A stretch of 64,000 nt of DNA from Argyresthia goedartella (GCA_949825045.1 OX463807.1:13107501-13171500), one strand, 5' to 3'. Positions 1 through 11,870 are shown, counted from the first letter of the stretch. A program made the numbers and translations. Notes: generated by a model not told the origin, from the sequence alone.

Positions 1-1058
1 GCCTGTTTTCACCGCTGTCATTGACGCGGTATCTAGTGATTGTATAATCTAAGGTGCTACACTAGGTTACTCTCGTGTGAAACAATACATTCTACAGCAG
101 CACAGTTTACTGCGAAATTCATAAAATAAATACCACATACGGATCCGGGTCTAAAACCCTTTCAAGCGAAAGCCTTCACAACAACTCCAATTAAAAATTG
201 TTTGAAATGTTGAAATTGTTAAACTTATAAGTACTGAAATAACTTTCATACAAAATTTCTATAATATTATTATGAATTTTCGAAACGGATTGCCCTATTT
301 TGGTAGCCAATTAGGGAAATACGTAATGAGTTTGGATGATCAAGCTTATTTATAGAATAAGGGAACCTTTGATTCGAAATTTAATTCAGTTATTTAATTT
401 TGGCATTGTGTTTACATGTCAATAGCAACGCGATCAAGAAGGAAATTCAATTACCAGCAAAACCCGGTAACCCTTCACATTTTAATGGCCTACGATTTAC
501 AAGCTGGATTAAAATCCTTTTAAAAATTGCTAAATTTTATCAACAGAAAGGTTTATTATCTTTTTATATATTTATTTTTATTTTAGGCGTAGTTGTATCC
601 CTGCTCAGCGATCAACCTTTCTCATCCTGACTTGGTTTGCTATTATATTATTGTTATTGTAAGTTACCTTCTCCCTAGAATTCATAGGGATCCTGGAATT
701 TATAAAAAAACGTTCATGATTCTATTAGATTATTTTAATGTACTGCAGATCTATTACTACTTACCTATTTAGGTTCTATTCTTAGATAGGTACATAACAT
801 ACATAATTAATAATGGCTGCCTAGCTACCTATACTGTTAGGTGCTTTCCTTAGATACTTAAACTGGAAGAGATAAGCTATCACACACTAAATAAATTATG
901 AAGTTATATAAATAGCTGTTTATGAGTGCGGAAAGAGGATGATTTCTGACGAGTGGCAATTTGGCGAGAGATTCTATAGGTAGACATGAGTAGCAAATTC
1001 TCTTACGCACGTGTATAAGACAATGTTTTACTTTGAATTGTGCGAGGAAATAAAAAAA
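1..1058. other. AT-rich DNA, no gene recognised
   Basis: I see no convincing coding exon, RNA gene or terminal repeat here. The short open frames (for example 400-630 plus and 858-1151 minus) have AT-biased, low-complexity translations and no motif I recognise. It could be intron or intergenic DNA of the Osiris-like gene downstream; nothing in the sequence decides that. Confidence 0.5.
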
Positions 1059-1745
1059 CTGGCCAAGTTCGTGTCGGACTTCGTACATGTAGGGTTCCGT
1101 AATAAATAAAGAATATATGCCAAAAAATAACTTCAGGAAGGTCACAATCACATACAGCTGTTACACCTAACCAAAATATCACTATAATACTTCAACAGCA
1201 AATAATTGAATTTTTTGTCATAGTTTTTGTTTGATGACAAAGTTATACTCGCGGTTTTTGATAAATGTTTTACATATATCTTAAAAACTGCTTATTTTAT
1301 TTTGTTCAAACCAATTTTAGTTGAAATTGTTTTTTGAGATACACAACATATATTTTATTTTTATTTTTCACTGTCTTAATTTCAAAGTTAGAGGCAGGGG
1401 ACACAATTTTTTCTACTTTGAAAGGGTCTGTCTCTTTAACGATTTACTTAAAGGAAAAATGGTTTCAAAAACCTCAACGTCATTTTTAAAGACCTATTTA
1501 TAGACACCCCAACCTACACATATAAGTTTGATAAAAAATATTTTTTTGGTTTCAGTTCCATGTATATTTTTTATATTTTTTAAATTTGTGTATAAAAATC
1601 GCAAAGCGGTTCACAGAATTCTACATACCAAGTTTCAACTGTGTAGCCCTGATAGTTTCCGAATAAAGTTCCTGTGACATACAGACGGACAGACAGACAT
1701 GTCGAAACCATAAGGGTCCCTTGTTTCTCTACGGAACCCTGAAAA
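1059..1745 (+). repeat. Dispersed repeat of lepidopteran type (non-autonomous)
   Basis: The block opens with ctggccaagttcgtgtcgga and a tagggttccgt motif. It closes with a stretch of cagacagacat units, then ataagggtccc and acggaaccctgaaaa. The same opening and closing modules recur at 56379-56815 and, inverted, near 60075-60170. I recognise this motif order as a very common class of dispersed repeat in moth and butterfly genomes. No protein is encoded. Class (SINE, LINE tail or other) is uncertain. Confidence 0.6.
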
Positions 1746-1767
1746 TACATGAACCAAACAAAAAATT

Positions 1768-1912
1768 TGTAAAATGGCCGCTTTATTTAAATACAATCGC
1801 ACTCAACATATCTATAGTCCGCGCCACCACATATGTCCTGCGACGTAAGTATATCTATATAGGCTAAGCTCACTGGCATGACGACACGGTGGCGCCGCGG
1901 CTACCGGACTTG
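1768..1912 (+). repeat. Dispersed repeat, paired with an inverted copy near the window end
   Basis: This stretch shares several blocks, in the same order, with the reverse complement of 63240-63384: aaaatggc, actcaa(c/t)atatctat(a/t)gtccgcgcca, gacgac-cggtggcgccgc and cggacttga. Between blocks the copies differ by substitutions and small indels. No open frame or terminal signature shows what kind of element it is. Confidence 0.5.
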
Positions 1913-2013
1913 AATGGTGGCGGAGTCTTAACTAGTGCGCTTATGAAAATAGCTGCCACGTCGTATCGCAAAAAGGCTCTAACAAAATATATGTTTTCCT
2001 GAACATATACATA

Positions 2014-3280
2014 GTCAGGTCATAAGTTCTGTCACATGTGCAATATGAAATAATTTAGACATGTTTATTATTTATGTAAACATTTATATAGCAAAATGAA
2101 TTTAATAAAACATAGCTTCTTATGGTAATAAAGTTTATTCAAAATGACCCCCGCGATTTTGAATACAGGCCTTTATTCTGCGCGGCCAGTCGTCTATCGC
2201 AGCACGAACGAGGTCCATGTCAATGTCGGCGGCTGCCTTAATCAAGGATGCCTTGAGTGACTCCAAATCAGGATGAGGCTTTGAGCAGGCCTTTTCCTCC
2301 AAGTGTTGCCATATCTTGTAATCTAAAGGACTCAAATATGGACTGGAGGAGGGCCAGTCTTCGTGCCGGATGAAGTCGATTTCACGCGCCGCCAGCCAGT
2401 CTTGTGTGCTTTTCGCTCTATGCGCTGGCGCAGAATCTTGTTGGAATACCCAGTGCCTGTTATTAAACATGGTATGAGAAACAGGTTCCACAAGGTTCTT
2501 GAGGACTGTATTTTGATACACAACTGCATTCGTTTTTACGCTTTTCTCACAAAAATGTACCTCAGTTAAGCCCCAATAAGAGACTCCCAACCAAACCATG
2601 AGCGAGGATGGAAAATGACCTCGTTGGACACGCGGAATACGGTTGCTCGCTTCTTCACTGCTGTGTGCGTACACCTTATCATTTTGTTTGTTGTAGCTCT
2701 CTTCCACGGTGAAAATTTTTTCATCCGAAAAAATAATTTCCCGATGCTTTTTTCCCGCGTACCGCTTCAACAAAGCGCGGCATCTCTTCAGTCTCAGGTC
2801 CATTAAACGAGCGTCCAAACGATGTCCTGTTTTTCTTCGATATGCCCTAAGCCCTAAGTCTTCATTTAACACCCTTTACACCGTGTTCTTGCTTAACCCC
2901 ATCTAAAGGGCCAACAGTTTCTGCTTACGTATGGGATTTCTTTGAATTCGCGCCTTCACAGCTTTTATCATTGCTGGAGTCCTAACAGAGCGAGGGCGAC
3001 CACTTCTTGACCTGTCATCTACACTAGAGTCTTCATTGTATCGTTTTATGGTACGATAAACGAATCTTTTGGTTATATTCAAATTTTTCAGTAAGTCGAA
3101 AATCTGAATTGGCGCGTAACCGCAACGATGCAACGCAATAACTGCGACACGGTCTTCTTTAAGTGTCCACTCCATATTTAAAAATTAGGAAAATTCTAAA
3201 AAGTGCACATTTTTATTTTCATGAAAAATTCGAAATTCGAATTCAATAAACTTTTTTGTGGCCAGCGTTCTAAATTCAAA
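2014..3280 (-). mobile_element. maT-type (DD37D) mariner, copy 1, one end lost
   Basis: Left end gtcaggtcataagttctgtc follows a TA at 2012-2013 and is identical to both ends of the second copy at 37821-39105. On the right, homology to copy 2 stops at 3280, inside the 5' leader of the transposase. The second inverted repeat (about 40 bp further in copy 2) is missing, so this copy could not be mobilised as it stands. The transposase is on the minus strand. Confidence 0.9.
2135..3175 (-). pseudogene. maT mariner transposase, two in-frame stops
   Basis: A 346-codon frame begins with Met at 3175 and ends at 2135. It is broken only by two in-frame stops near codons 91 and 100, around 2903-2875; both flanking ORFs are in the same frame. 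Order of motifs: N-terminal helix-turn-helix region (KEDRVAVIALHRCGYAP), an RSGRPRS linker, then the DDD catalytic core with IIFSDEKIF, FQQDSAPAHRA and SPLDYKIW. The second and third aspartates are separated by 37 residues, which is the DD37D signature of the maT clade. Family knowledge: cut-and-paste transposase targeting TA. Near-full length suggests fairly recent decay. Confidence 0.9.
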
Positions 3281-6264
3281 TAGTGACTACCGCATTTCTC
3301 AAGATGATACGGTTCATTTTCTAAATCATCTAATTGTGTATACAAGTGACCGTGTGGGCAGTAGACCTCGCTAACAGGGGGGACTGTTAACCAATTTATA
3401 GGTAAGTATTTTATATTCAATCAAAATCAAGTAGTAAATTAGCCGCACCAATAACTTTATAAACTACATTTGCGATTTAAAATACAATCTATTGACTTTT
3501 CACGAAAATAGTTAGTCTATTTCACTCACTCTCATTGCCTGTATAGATCCTCTTTACTAATCCGTCTCCTACTTCGAGGAGTCCATACTTGGTATGTTTT
3601 GAAAATATTTCTTGGAGTTTTAGAAAACAGGCGGCCGAAAGTTAATGGTGTCATATATTATTGGAACCGGCTTATGAAGCCCTTTAATTTGTATCCCACA
3701 CAATAGGTTTCAGAGAAAGAAAAACAAAAAAAAACAAATCCCATACAAAAATTAATGACGTCATAACTCCCCCCCCCCCCCCCCAAGGGGAAAATCGAGA
3801 AAAGCTCTCAACAAAAAAAAAAAAACAAGGAACACGTGTGACAAGTTTTGTGGGATCGCTTGAAAACTTTGGCCCCTAGACCGGAACTGACAGACACACA
3901 TAGCTATGTCTCTATGAAGACAGACGAAAGTAAAATCGGCCTTCTATCTTGTCGAAATGGAGCCCTTCGCTCGTTCGGTCAATTAAATGAACATTTTAAA
4001 TTAATTTATTAACTAAAATCTAAATCCAAAGTAATTAATAACGCGTTCAAGAATAAAGTACCTATTGTTTTAATTTTGCCTTTTATATTTAGATAATCTG
4101 TTCTTGTTTACTTTATAATCTTTACTCAAATAACTCCTTGCGTCGGGCTAACAACGGAGGTGAAAATAAAAAATAAAACTGGAAAGCTTAGTTTTTAAAG
4201 CTCGATTACGAAAAAGTGTCACTTTCCGCACTATTTGGCTGCTCAATAAACGCTCTTTTCGAAAAAAGCTCTTTTCGAACAAATGCATTGTTAATATTTA
4301 TTTATACCTTAGAATAAATGGTGCCAGCCAGGATTCTAAACCTGTTCCGGTCTCTTTGCTGGCATACCAGGGGGCACGAGTTTTTGAGGAGGGCGGAATG
4401 ACCTACTCGGGGAGAGGAAGGGCGGTGATTTTAATCGACCGACTATTTAGCATAAAGCCAATATAGAATAAGTGGAGTGAAGAGAATTTGGGATGTGGAG
4501 AGCAGCAGATGTTTTATTCAAGTTCTTGCTTTCCTTATTTTAGTCACGTTGGCTTATTTTTAGTCAAGTCATCAGGAAACAATGATACTGAAAACGAGTT
4601 TCTCTAAGAAGCATGCTGAGTCCTTCCACTTGATGTTTGAAATATTCGCTTTTATTTTGTCTTAATCTTCTTCTCACACGATTATTGACTGCCAGTCGCT
4701 AATCGCTGTGCTAAGGGTCTACCTGCTTCACCCATCCACTTTTTTTCAATCTCATTTGTATTGCATTCTGCTTGTCTTGTTTTGAGCTGAACTGGAATTA
4801 CCGTCAGACTAGCTAGACTATTGTTGCGTTGCGTCATTTTAGGTTGATTGTATTTATTCGACCTAGAGATTTCAATTATACTTAATTGAAATCTCTCGGG
4901 TTACTACCCGACATGCAACTAAATACTGTAAGTTTGCAGAAAAATTGATGTCGTCATATCTTATTCATTCCTTGTGCAACACTAGTCAAACCATACATAA
5001 TTATGTGACTCACAAGCCAAAACGCACTTCATCACTCTTCTGGGATATTATGACATGTCACGGTAGGTATTTAACGAAAATACTAAAATCTTTGTTTCAC
5101 TTCCCACCAACCTAACTCCATTTCGAGGTATCGTGATTTTGAACCCCATTCCATGTTATTAAAATTCAAAACCTATAACGGAAAATAGACTTCTATCGCA
5201 GTCATGGGTTGTTGTGGGGTTTACTCTTAAACATACTTATGTCTGATTTACAATCCAATAACACTTTATCACGTAGATCATGCAGTTTCTCGATTGTAGG
5301 CTAGGTTGTTAGAATACAACATAACGGTGACGTCCGATACAGGCCAATGTTATTTCTGAAATGTAAGTTTTTGACAATTCTGATCTGATGAAAGTAATTC
5401 TACCCATCTAGTCGTACGTGTATACGTTGTGGTTTATTGATGTGTTAGTTCTAGGTAGTGAAACGATCTCACATGAATCTGCGCTAAGGATTACACTATC
5501 TTTTTCTCAAAGGATACCGCCAGCGCCCGCGCGTCCGCTGTATCGTTAGGGTCCCAGTATAGATCTTTGCACTTTTACACATATTAGAAATAACAAAAAC
5601 AATCACAGACACAGAAATTACTTCATTTTAAACAATAGCACATTTTACATAATATTGTAAGACGTTATTTCAAGAATCACTTCAAATCAACAAAATCACA
5701 GTCATAGATACGTCATTTGGAAAAAATTAAATTAAAAAGGCCTATTTTCCCACGGAGAACCCGAAACACTTGTCTTGGCGTTCTCAAGCCAACCGGATTC
5801 CGAGGTGTATATATTGTTATTTATTTATTTATTCTGGGGTTACAACAGTACAAAAATAAACGGAGGATAAATACAAAATAACTTAAAATCTAACTAATCC
5901 CTCAAGAGTATTCCACTTGAGAGTTAAGTGGTATACGAAAGTGAGCTTCTATTGAGCAACAAACTCAGTCAGTAAATTAGGTATTGGCTGTGGCATTTTA
6001 TAGATGGACTGCCGTACGAGCATTTACTGAGTTGTTAATATTTATTTATAATTTAAGAATATTTTTTTATTAAGTCCGCTGAATTAGATCCTTTGTATGT
6101 TTGCAAGGGATGAACTATCTCATCACCCATCTATTTAAAACTGCCTATTTATTTAATTAATACCAATTTGAATAAAGGTCTTTAATTAAACCTTTATGAA
6201 GAAAACAACAGGTGACTTATAAACGGGATGTGGCAGTACCCAAACCATAAATTATTTTCCACAG
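3281..6264. other. Unrecognised DNA upstream of the Osiris-like exons
   Basis: About 3 kb with no exon I can support. It contains a run of 16 C at 3769-3784 inside a block (about 3545-3965) with cagacacaca and polyA stretches that resembles the decayed dispersed repeats elsewhere. There is a perfect 14-bp inverted repeat at 4865-4878/4883-4896 (loop of 4). Earlier coding exons of the Osiris-like gene, with signal peptide and paired cysteines, should lie here or before the window; I could not identify them. Confidence 0.5.
4865..4896. repeat. Perfect 14-bp inverted repeat
   Basis: agagatttcaatta and its exact reverse complement are separated by four bases. It could be the relic of a MITE or a local snap-back. 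No flanking duplication was recognised. Confidence 0.7.
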
Positions 6265-7531
6265 TGGAATACCGCGGCCGCCGCCGCCACCAAATGATGA
6301 CAATGATGATGTTTGGCATCGTCTCCATCGGTATGGTGCTCATCCCTATGGGCTTCCAGTTCCTCGCAGTTCTCGGGGGAAAGGCGCTACTGCTTGCCAA
6401 AATGGCCCTTATACTCGCCTCCATACAAGGGCTAAAAAAGGTACATGTTTATGCAGAATTTAACATAACAAATCCTTGACTTGAAATATCTAAACGTGAT
6501 AGATAACATAGTGATAAACTCAGGTAGTAACTAGCTGCAAGTATAATGTTAACATATTCTCGAAGATCTCAAGGCTAACTAAAGCTAATAATACCTACAA
6601 TAACATTGCAAGGTGAAGCAATATCATTATGCACAGACGCTAGTTAAGCAGAACTAATATTCGATAACCTAATACCTAACCAATGTATTTGCGTTCCATC
6701 CATAGGTGTCTAGTGGAGATGAATATCATGAGTATCATAGTCATGGTCATGAAAGGCCGAAGGTACGAATAGTAAACGGTACACATTAGAACCAAAGATT
6801 TGCTGCCACAAAAACAGTACAGCCGATAGTACAAAAAATATGAAAATAAACTTGATGTTCCCAAACACAAATTATTTGATAAAGACGATTTCAGCAAATC
6901 TTTGGGTTAAAATTACTAACTTTTTAATTCGATCACTTATCAAACTTGAACAAGTATCCTACTTGAAATCTAATTATATCATTTGTGGAGTCTCACAACA
7001 TAATGCGGCTCTAAAACTCCACTCACGATAGGCTATCATCGCACAGTCTACTAAAACCCCCAAGATAACCGTTTAATAGATGTTCTGTTCCAGATCGGTA
7101 CTAGTCCGCTAAACTACGGGTTCTACCAAAGTTATCCACCGTACGACCACTATGAGAAGCGAAGCTCCGATTGGCCCGCGCCATCCGTGATGCCTGGAAC
7201 TCCGCCGCCGAATATGCCTCGACATAACTTGTGGCCGACGATCGAAACAGCTAGTAGTAATAGCAAATATGACAGGCTTTCTGAGCTGTCCAGAGAAACT
7301 AGAGATGCGCTAAAAGACCTCGTGGCTTGGAAACCGAAAGAATCTGACTCAAGACAATATCCTGTGTATACTCCTGAAACATCTTCAGCTACTTTCTTCA
7401 CTTCAATCGATGCTCCGACACCTTTAGCGGATCTGACGACAAGACCTGTCGATGTCCATGCAGACTATTCTATAGAGTTGCCCTATAATGGGTTTCGCTT
7501 TCAAAGTCCCACTCCTGTCGTTCCAGCTTGA
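6265..7531 (+). CDS. Osiris-like protein (DUF1676), last three exons
   Basis: Three exons join in frame. Exon 6265-6440 (acceptor ttttccacag, donor gtacat; starts after the first base of a codon), exon 6706-6762 (acceptor catccatag, donor gtacga, 19 codons), exon 7094-7531 (acceptor tgttccag, stop TGA). The first encodes a basic RGRRRH stretch followed by the long hydrophobic Osiris segment (MMTMMMFGIVSIGMVLIPMG...LGGKALLLAKMALILASIQGLKK). The second encodes a His/Gly/Tyr-rich link, EYHEYHSHGHERPK. The last encodes a Pro/Tyr/Ser-rich tail. Known of the family: insect-only secreted or membrane proteins, mostly clustered, expressed in cuticle-forming epithelia. I do not see the usual AQxLAY motif. 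The N-terminal exons are not in evidence. No frameshift or stop; probably functional. Confidence 0.85.
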
Positions 7532-7782
7532 TGTGTTTATACAACTGTTCAGGGCATTGTATTATGTTGTTTATGGTATTTATTTGCAATTTGCCCAAGT
7601 TTTGTATCCCGAAAGGCATGTATTTTCTACTTCGTATTATGTGTAATTTATTGAAACGGTAGATTTTAAGCAACATTGAAGCATGTTTTTCTTTGTCCCT
7701 ATACAACCACGACTTCATTTTATTTTCTGGATAATATTTCTGAAAATAGCACAACTATACAAATATAAAGTAAAGTTTTAAG

Positions 7783-7788
7783 AATAAA
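7783..7788 (+). promoter_or_regulatory. Polyadenylation signal of the Osiris-like gene
   Basis: AATAAA lies about 250 bases after the TGA at 7529-7531. The intervening 3' UTR is AT-rich and carries no other convincing signal. Confidence 0.5.
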
Positions 7789-8275
7789 AGAGCGGATCTT
7801 CAGGGTCCAGGGACAAATATAATATATCTAAAAATCTCGTTTGTTATAATAATAATAATCTATTATTCAGTAATACGTGTACAGTTTCTTGTTATAATAC
7901 AATTTGTGCAGGTAAGGTATGTCAGGAAATCATAAACTCTTTTCACTAGCTCATTCTATTAATGAAGAAATATAATAACTTCCTACCTACCTATATATTG
8001 TAATTTTCTGAAAAAATAGTTACAGAAAAAGATAAATTTAAATAAGTTGGTTGGTAAAAAAAACCCTAGGTATAATGTCGCTGTTCTGTGTGGGGCCAGA
8101 AGCAATGTATGTGCCTGTATATAAATGTTTACGTGTTTATGTTTATGGAACTTTGTCCGATAATATCATTTGTAATTATGGTAATACTCGTCGGTCGCTA
8201 TGGTGAATACAAGTTTGCATTGCGATAACGGTCATTGGCCCGACTGCTAATAGTAATTTATGCGACTGCTACATA
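7789..8275. other. Intergenic AT-rich DNA
   Basis: I see no coding or structured feature in this stretch between the Osiris-like 3' UTR and the first copy of repeat X. Confidence 0.5.
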
Positions 8276-8454
8276 ATGGAGGGCATTAAGGCGAGTTTCA
8301 TAATAATATCACTCGAGAGTTTTAATGCCTTATTATGTACAGTTACATACACTAGTTTATCTACACACATATCATAAACTCTCTTTAATGTGTTCAGGAA
8401 CCGCATGTTCGACCGGCATGGTGGCATTGATAATTCCTTTGCATTTGTTTAGCT
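8276..8454 (+). repeat. Repeat family X, copy A, left part
   Basis: Contains the modules atatcactcgagagtttta, tacactagtttatct, gttcaggaaccgcatgttcg and accggcatggtggcattgat. The same modules occur in reverse orientation on the two sides of the LTR element at 37062-40039. The copy continues at 11714 after an LTR element inserted between tttagct and tgttcag. There is no coding capacity. Class unknown; internal hairpins suggest a DNA-type element (MITE or Helitron-like), but I cannot place its ends. Confidence 0.6.
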
Positions 8455-9515
8455 TGTAACGTACTACCTCCTTGACCATATTGGCTACTGGCGGATTAGC
8501 CAGTTAAAAACTAAAACTATAAAAATTCGGAAATTCGGGTCTGGAATCTCGTCTGGCAGCTGATTGTTTTTTTGAGGCAGACATTGTTTGAGCTCTGAAA
8601 CGTGAGGTTGTATCTTCTGCATCAATAATTTTTAAGTCACGCCTTTAGTTGCGGCGATGGGCTAGTCCCTTTAGTACTGTAATGGAGCTGAATGTTTAGT
8701 TGCTGTAAAGTGCAGTAATTGATACGAAACTTCCCTACTATCCCCAATCCATGGGTAAGCATTGGTTCGTAGTTAGTCTTTCTTATTTTCGTGTATTTTA
8801 TACTCTCTATGTATTTCCCTTTTCTATACAGTGTCTATTGGACTGCGGCACTCTTAGATCCTAATTACCCCAGGGCCCTCGTCGGAAGTCTCCGTGTGGG
8901 GAGCCGTCGCCTGATAGCTGGGCGCTGTAGCGCTTTTGTATTCCTATCATTCACACTGGTCTCTTTCCAGGGTTCCACGCTGAGGAGTAATATCCTCCTG
9001 GCGCTAACGGAGCTCTGAATCGGTTCCACGCCGAGGAGTAATATCCTTCTGGCGCTAACGGAGCTCTGAATCGGTTCCACGCTGAGGAGTAATATCCTCC
9101 TGGCGCTAACGGAGCTCTGAATCGGTTCCACGCCAAAGAATAATATCCTCCTGGCGCTAACGGAGCTCTGAATCAGTTCCTCGCTGAGGAGTAATATCCT
9201 CCTGGCGCTAACGGAGCTCTGAATCGGTTCCACGCCGAGGAATAATATCCTCCTGGCGCTAACGGAGCTCAGAATCGGTTCCACGCCGAAGAATAATATC
9301 CTCCTGGCGCTAACCGCATAATCACTTGTTGACGTTTGGAGAAGTGGACCAGTCGGATTGAGTCTACCAAGGAGCTGAAATCTACAAATTCCCGGCGAGT
9401 CCCTATCCAGCGTTTCAACTATATCACCAATATTCAACTCACGACCCTGTGATTAATAAATGTATCTTGAGCCTGCCAATAATCTCTTTTTGTCAGGTTA
9501 GAGTCCACTGTTTCA
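8455..9515 (+). repeat. Left LTR, 1,061 bp
   Basis: TG...CA ends. It contains a 51-bp tandem array at 8971-9315 and is exactly 153 bp longer than the right LTR. The difference is three 51-bp units, so the rest of the two LTRs is colinear without net indels. Confidence 0.9.
8971..9315 (+). repeat. 51-bp tandem array in left LTR, about 6.7 units
   Basis: Units start at 8971, 9022, 9073, 9124, 9175, 9226 and 9277 (last one partial). Each runs ggttccacgc...taatatcctcctggcgctaacggagctctgaatc with a few substitutions. Because 51 is a multiple of three, the minus strand reads as an artificial protein repeat of 17 residues (VSARRILLLGVEPIQS-like); I treat that as noise, not a gene. Confidence 0.95.
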
Positions 9516-9516
9516 A

Positions 9517-9534
9517 TGGCGCCCGGATTAAGGG
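9517..9534 (+). other. Primer-binding-site-like sequence
   Basis: TGGCGCCCGGATTAAGGG sits one base after the left LTR, where a tRNA 3' end would prime minus-strand synthesis. TGG start and position fit; the matching tRNA was not identified. Confidence 0.6.
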
Positions 9535-10805
9535 AATATTGGTGATAGAGTTTTATGTCTGGTCAGAGTAGTTAGGCCTTAAGAGCGCCGTAGAACGCTA
9601 GATTTCTTTCGTAGCTTGTATATTTTGTTGTGTTTATTTTTGTCTGACAGGAGTATATTTGATCGTTTATCTGGGTACCTACCTTATTTCTACATTATTT
9701 ATGGTCGCAGTCTGACGGCCGTTGTCATATTATAATTGTTGATAAATATTTTCCTCCAAATTCTCAGTACGAAAAATAAATTAATAAATTGTGAAGATTT
9801 TAGTAGGAAACTTTTCGGACTATTAAATAATAAATAAGGTTAGTGTTTAACGGCCGATTTCTCGTACATTTAATCTGTTGTTGACAGTCCTTTATCAATT
9901 TCAGCTGTCAAAACGGTAGATCAATGGCTTGATTTTGTACCAGAAACCGGGCGTTAGTCGTGTACTCTGCTTACTTTCATGTAAATTTGGGGCTATTTCT
10001 AATCTTTAAGGAACGGTTTGTTTGTTAGTTTTTAACTACATACTAACTCTTTAGCGCTTGTACTTGTGCCGAGCGATCTGTGTCTGTCTGAGAGCACCTT
10101 CTGTCTGAAGATAGGCTGCGACAGCGTTCTGTCTTATTCAATAGTAGTTAACGATTCCTTTATGTATGTAATAAGTATTTTGACCCTTGTATTCTAAAAA
10201 CCATCTATATCTACAGCTATTTAAAAGTTCTTTATGGTGTAACGTTACTCTGCAATGTCTGTTACTTTAGCTTATGGCCTCTTGAACTATAATTCTCTAC
10301 TTTATTACTCTTTGTTGTAGAATTGATATTCTACTCTATTATTATTTTCTGTACCCACTAACGGTGCAGGAAGTCTTGAACACTTGAGGGAGCTGCCCCT
10401 CATGGTGTTATTCTGCGTTACGATAGTAGCTAAGCTATCGGGGCGTTTATGTACTAAGGTTCTTATTTTAGTTCAAGGGATCTTGCTTATTTTTCAACTT
10501 CTGACAGTTAGTCTGGGTGTGCATTTGGCTATAATAATGGCACCCTGTGTGTAAGGCTGTGTTTACACGATGTTAGTGTGAACTCTTGTATGAACTTAGT
10601 ATGAATTCTGATGTCTGATTGTTGGTACGAATGTGTGATGTTGGTATGTAGTTGAGCTAGACTGTTAGTTATATATTTCTCTGACATTGTAGATGGCGAG
10701 CTTTAGAGAATTTTATCTTAAGTAGTTAATTTGGTAAGTTAGTTTAGTTTAGTTAGTATCTTAGCGGATTTTATCAGGTAAAATCCTACCCAAACAAGAC
10801 GGGTA

Positions 10806-11713
10806 TGTAACGTACTACCTCCTTGACCATATTGGCTACTGGCGGATTAGCCAGTTAAAAACTAAAACTATAAAAATTCGGAAATTCGGGTCTGGAATCT
10901 CGTCTGGCAGCTGATTGTTTTTTTGAGGCAGACATTGTTTGAGCTCTGAAACGTGAGGTTGTATCTTCTGCATCAATAATTTTTAAGTCACGCCTTTAGT
11001 TGCGGCGATGGGCTAGTCCCTTTAGTACTGTAATGGAGCTGAATGTTTAGTTGCTGTAAAGTGCAGTAATTGATACGAAACTTCCCTACTATCCCCAATC
11101 CATGGGTAAGCATTGGTTCGTAGTTAGTCTTTCTTATTTTCGTGTATTTTATACTCTCTATGTATTTCCCTTTTCTATACAGTGTCTATTGGACTGCGGC
11201 ACTCTTAGATCCTAATTACCCCAGGGCCCTCGTCGGAAGTCTCCGTGTGGGGAGCCGTCGCCTGATAGCTGGGCGCTGTAGCGCTTTTGTATTCCTATCA
11301 TTCACACTGGTCTCTTTCCAGGGTTCCACGCTGAGGAGTAATATCCTCCTGGCGCTAACGGAGCTCTGAATCGGTTCCACGCCGAGGAGTAATATCCTCC
11401 TGGCGCTAACGGAGCTCTGAATCGGTTCCACGCTGAGGAGTAATATCCTCCTGGCGCTAACGGAGCTCTGAATCGGTTCCACGCCAAAGAATAATATCCT
11501 TCTGGCGCTAACCGCATAATCACTTGTTGACGTCTGGAGAAGTGGACCAGTTGGATTGAGTCTACCAAGGAGCTGAAATCTACAAATTCCCGGCGAGTCC
11601 CTATCCAGCGTTTCAACTATATCACCAATATTCGACTCACGACCCTGTGATTAATAAATGTATCTTGAGCCTGCCAATAATCTCTTTTGGTCAGGTTAGA
11701 GTCCACTGTTTCA
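10806..11713 (+). repeat. Right LTR, 908 bp
   Basis: Same TG...CA ends as the left LTR. It is preceded by the internal sequence ending caagacgggta, with no long purine tract visible. It carries only about 3.7 units of the 51-bp array (11322-11512). Confidence 0.9.
11322..11512 (+). repeat. 51-bp tandem array in right LTR, about 3.7 units
   Basis: Units start at 11322, 11373, 11424 and 11475 (partial). The first and last units resemble those of the left array, so the change between LTRs is loss or gain of three internal units. Confidence 0.95.
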
Positions 11714-11870
11714 AGCTTGTTCAGTAGTACCAACTTCACAAACAAATGCACACAAGCGGGCGTCGGCGCTCGAAATGTGAATGTCATAATATGTAGAATA
11801 ATTACACATTATGGTCATAATGTGTAATTTTTCAGATAAGCAATGAATTTTTACCAAGTAGTTTAACATT
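11714..11870 (+). repeat. Repeat family X, copy A, right part
   Basis: Continues X from agcttgttcagtagtacc. It shares gcgggcgtcggcg...cgaaat and a palindrome (11800-11829) with copy C at 44390-44560. The palindrome has two perfect 14-base arms around a central gt. The right limit of the element is not clear. Confidence 0.6.

Larger units (their letters stand above)
8455..11713 (+). mobile_element. Non-autonomous LTR retrotransposon with repeat-bearing LTRs
   Basis: Two direct repeats, 8455-9515 and 10806-11713, begin TGTAACGTAC and end CACTGTTTCA. They are flanked by a 4-bp duplication AGCT (8451-8454 and 11714-11717). A primer-binding-like sequence TGGCGCCCGGATTAAGGG follows one base after the first LTR. 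The 1,290-bp internal part (9516-10805) has no gag or pol, so the element would depend on enzymes from another. The LTRs are nearly identical outside an internal tandem array, indicating a recent insertion. Strand is set by the position of the primer-binding site. Empty sites for this insertion exist in X copies B and C. Confidence 0.9.

Noticed and set aside
2332..2906. Plus-strand frames over the mariner
   Set aside because: Antisense of the transposase, mirrored at 38269-38756 in the other copy.
3769..3784. Run of 16 C as a possible functional element
   Set aside because: A homopolymer inside a decayed repeat; prone to sequencing error, nothing else supports it.
8971..9315. CRISPR-like regular repeats
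   Set aside because: The units are directly adjacent with no unique spacers, and the context is an insect LTR element.
8865..9437. A 190-codon minus-strand frame with repeated VSARRILLLGVEPIQS units, also at 11216-11616
   Set aside because: It is produced by the 51-bp non-coding tandem array in the LTRs (51 is a multiple of three). It exists in several frames and has no start context.
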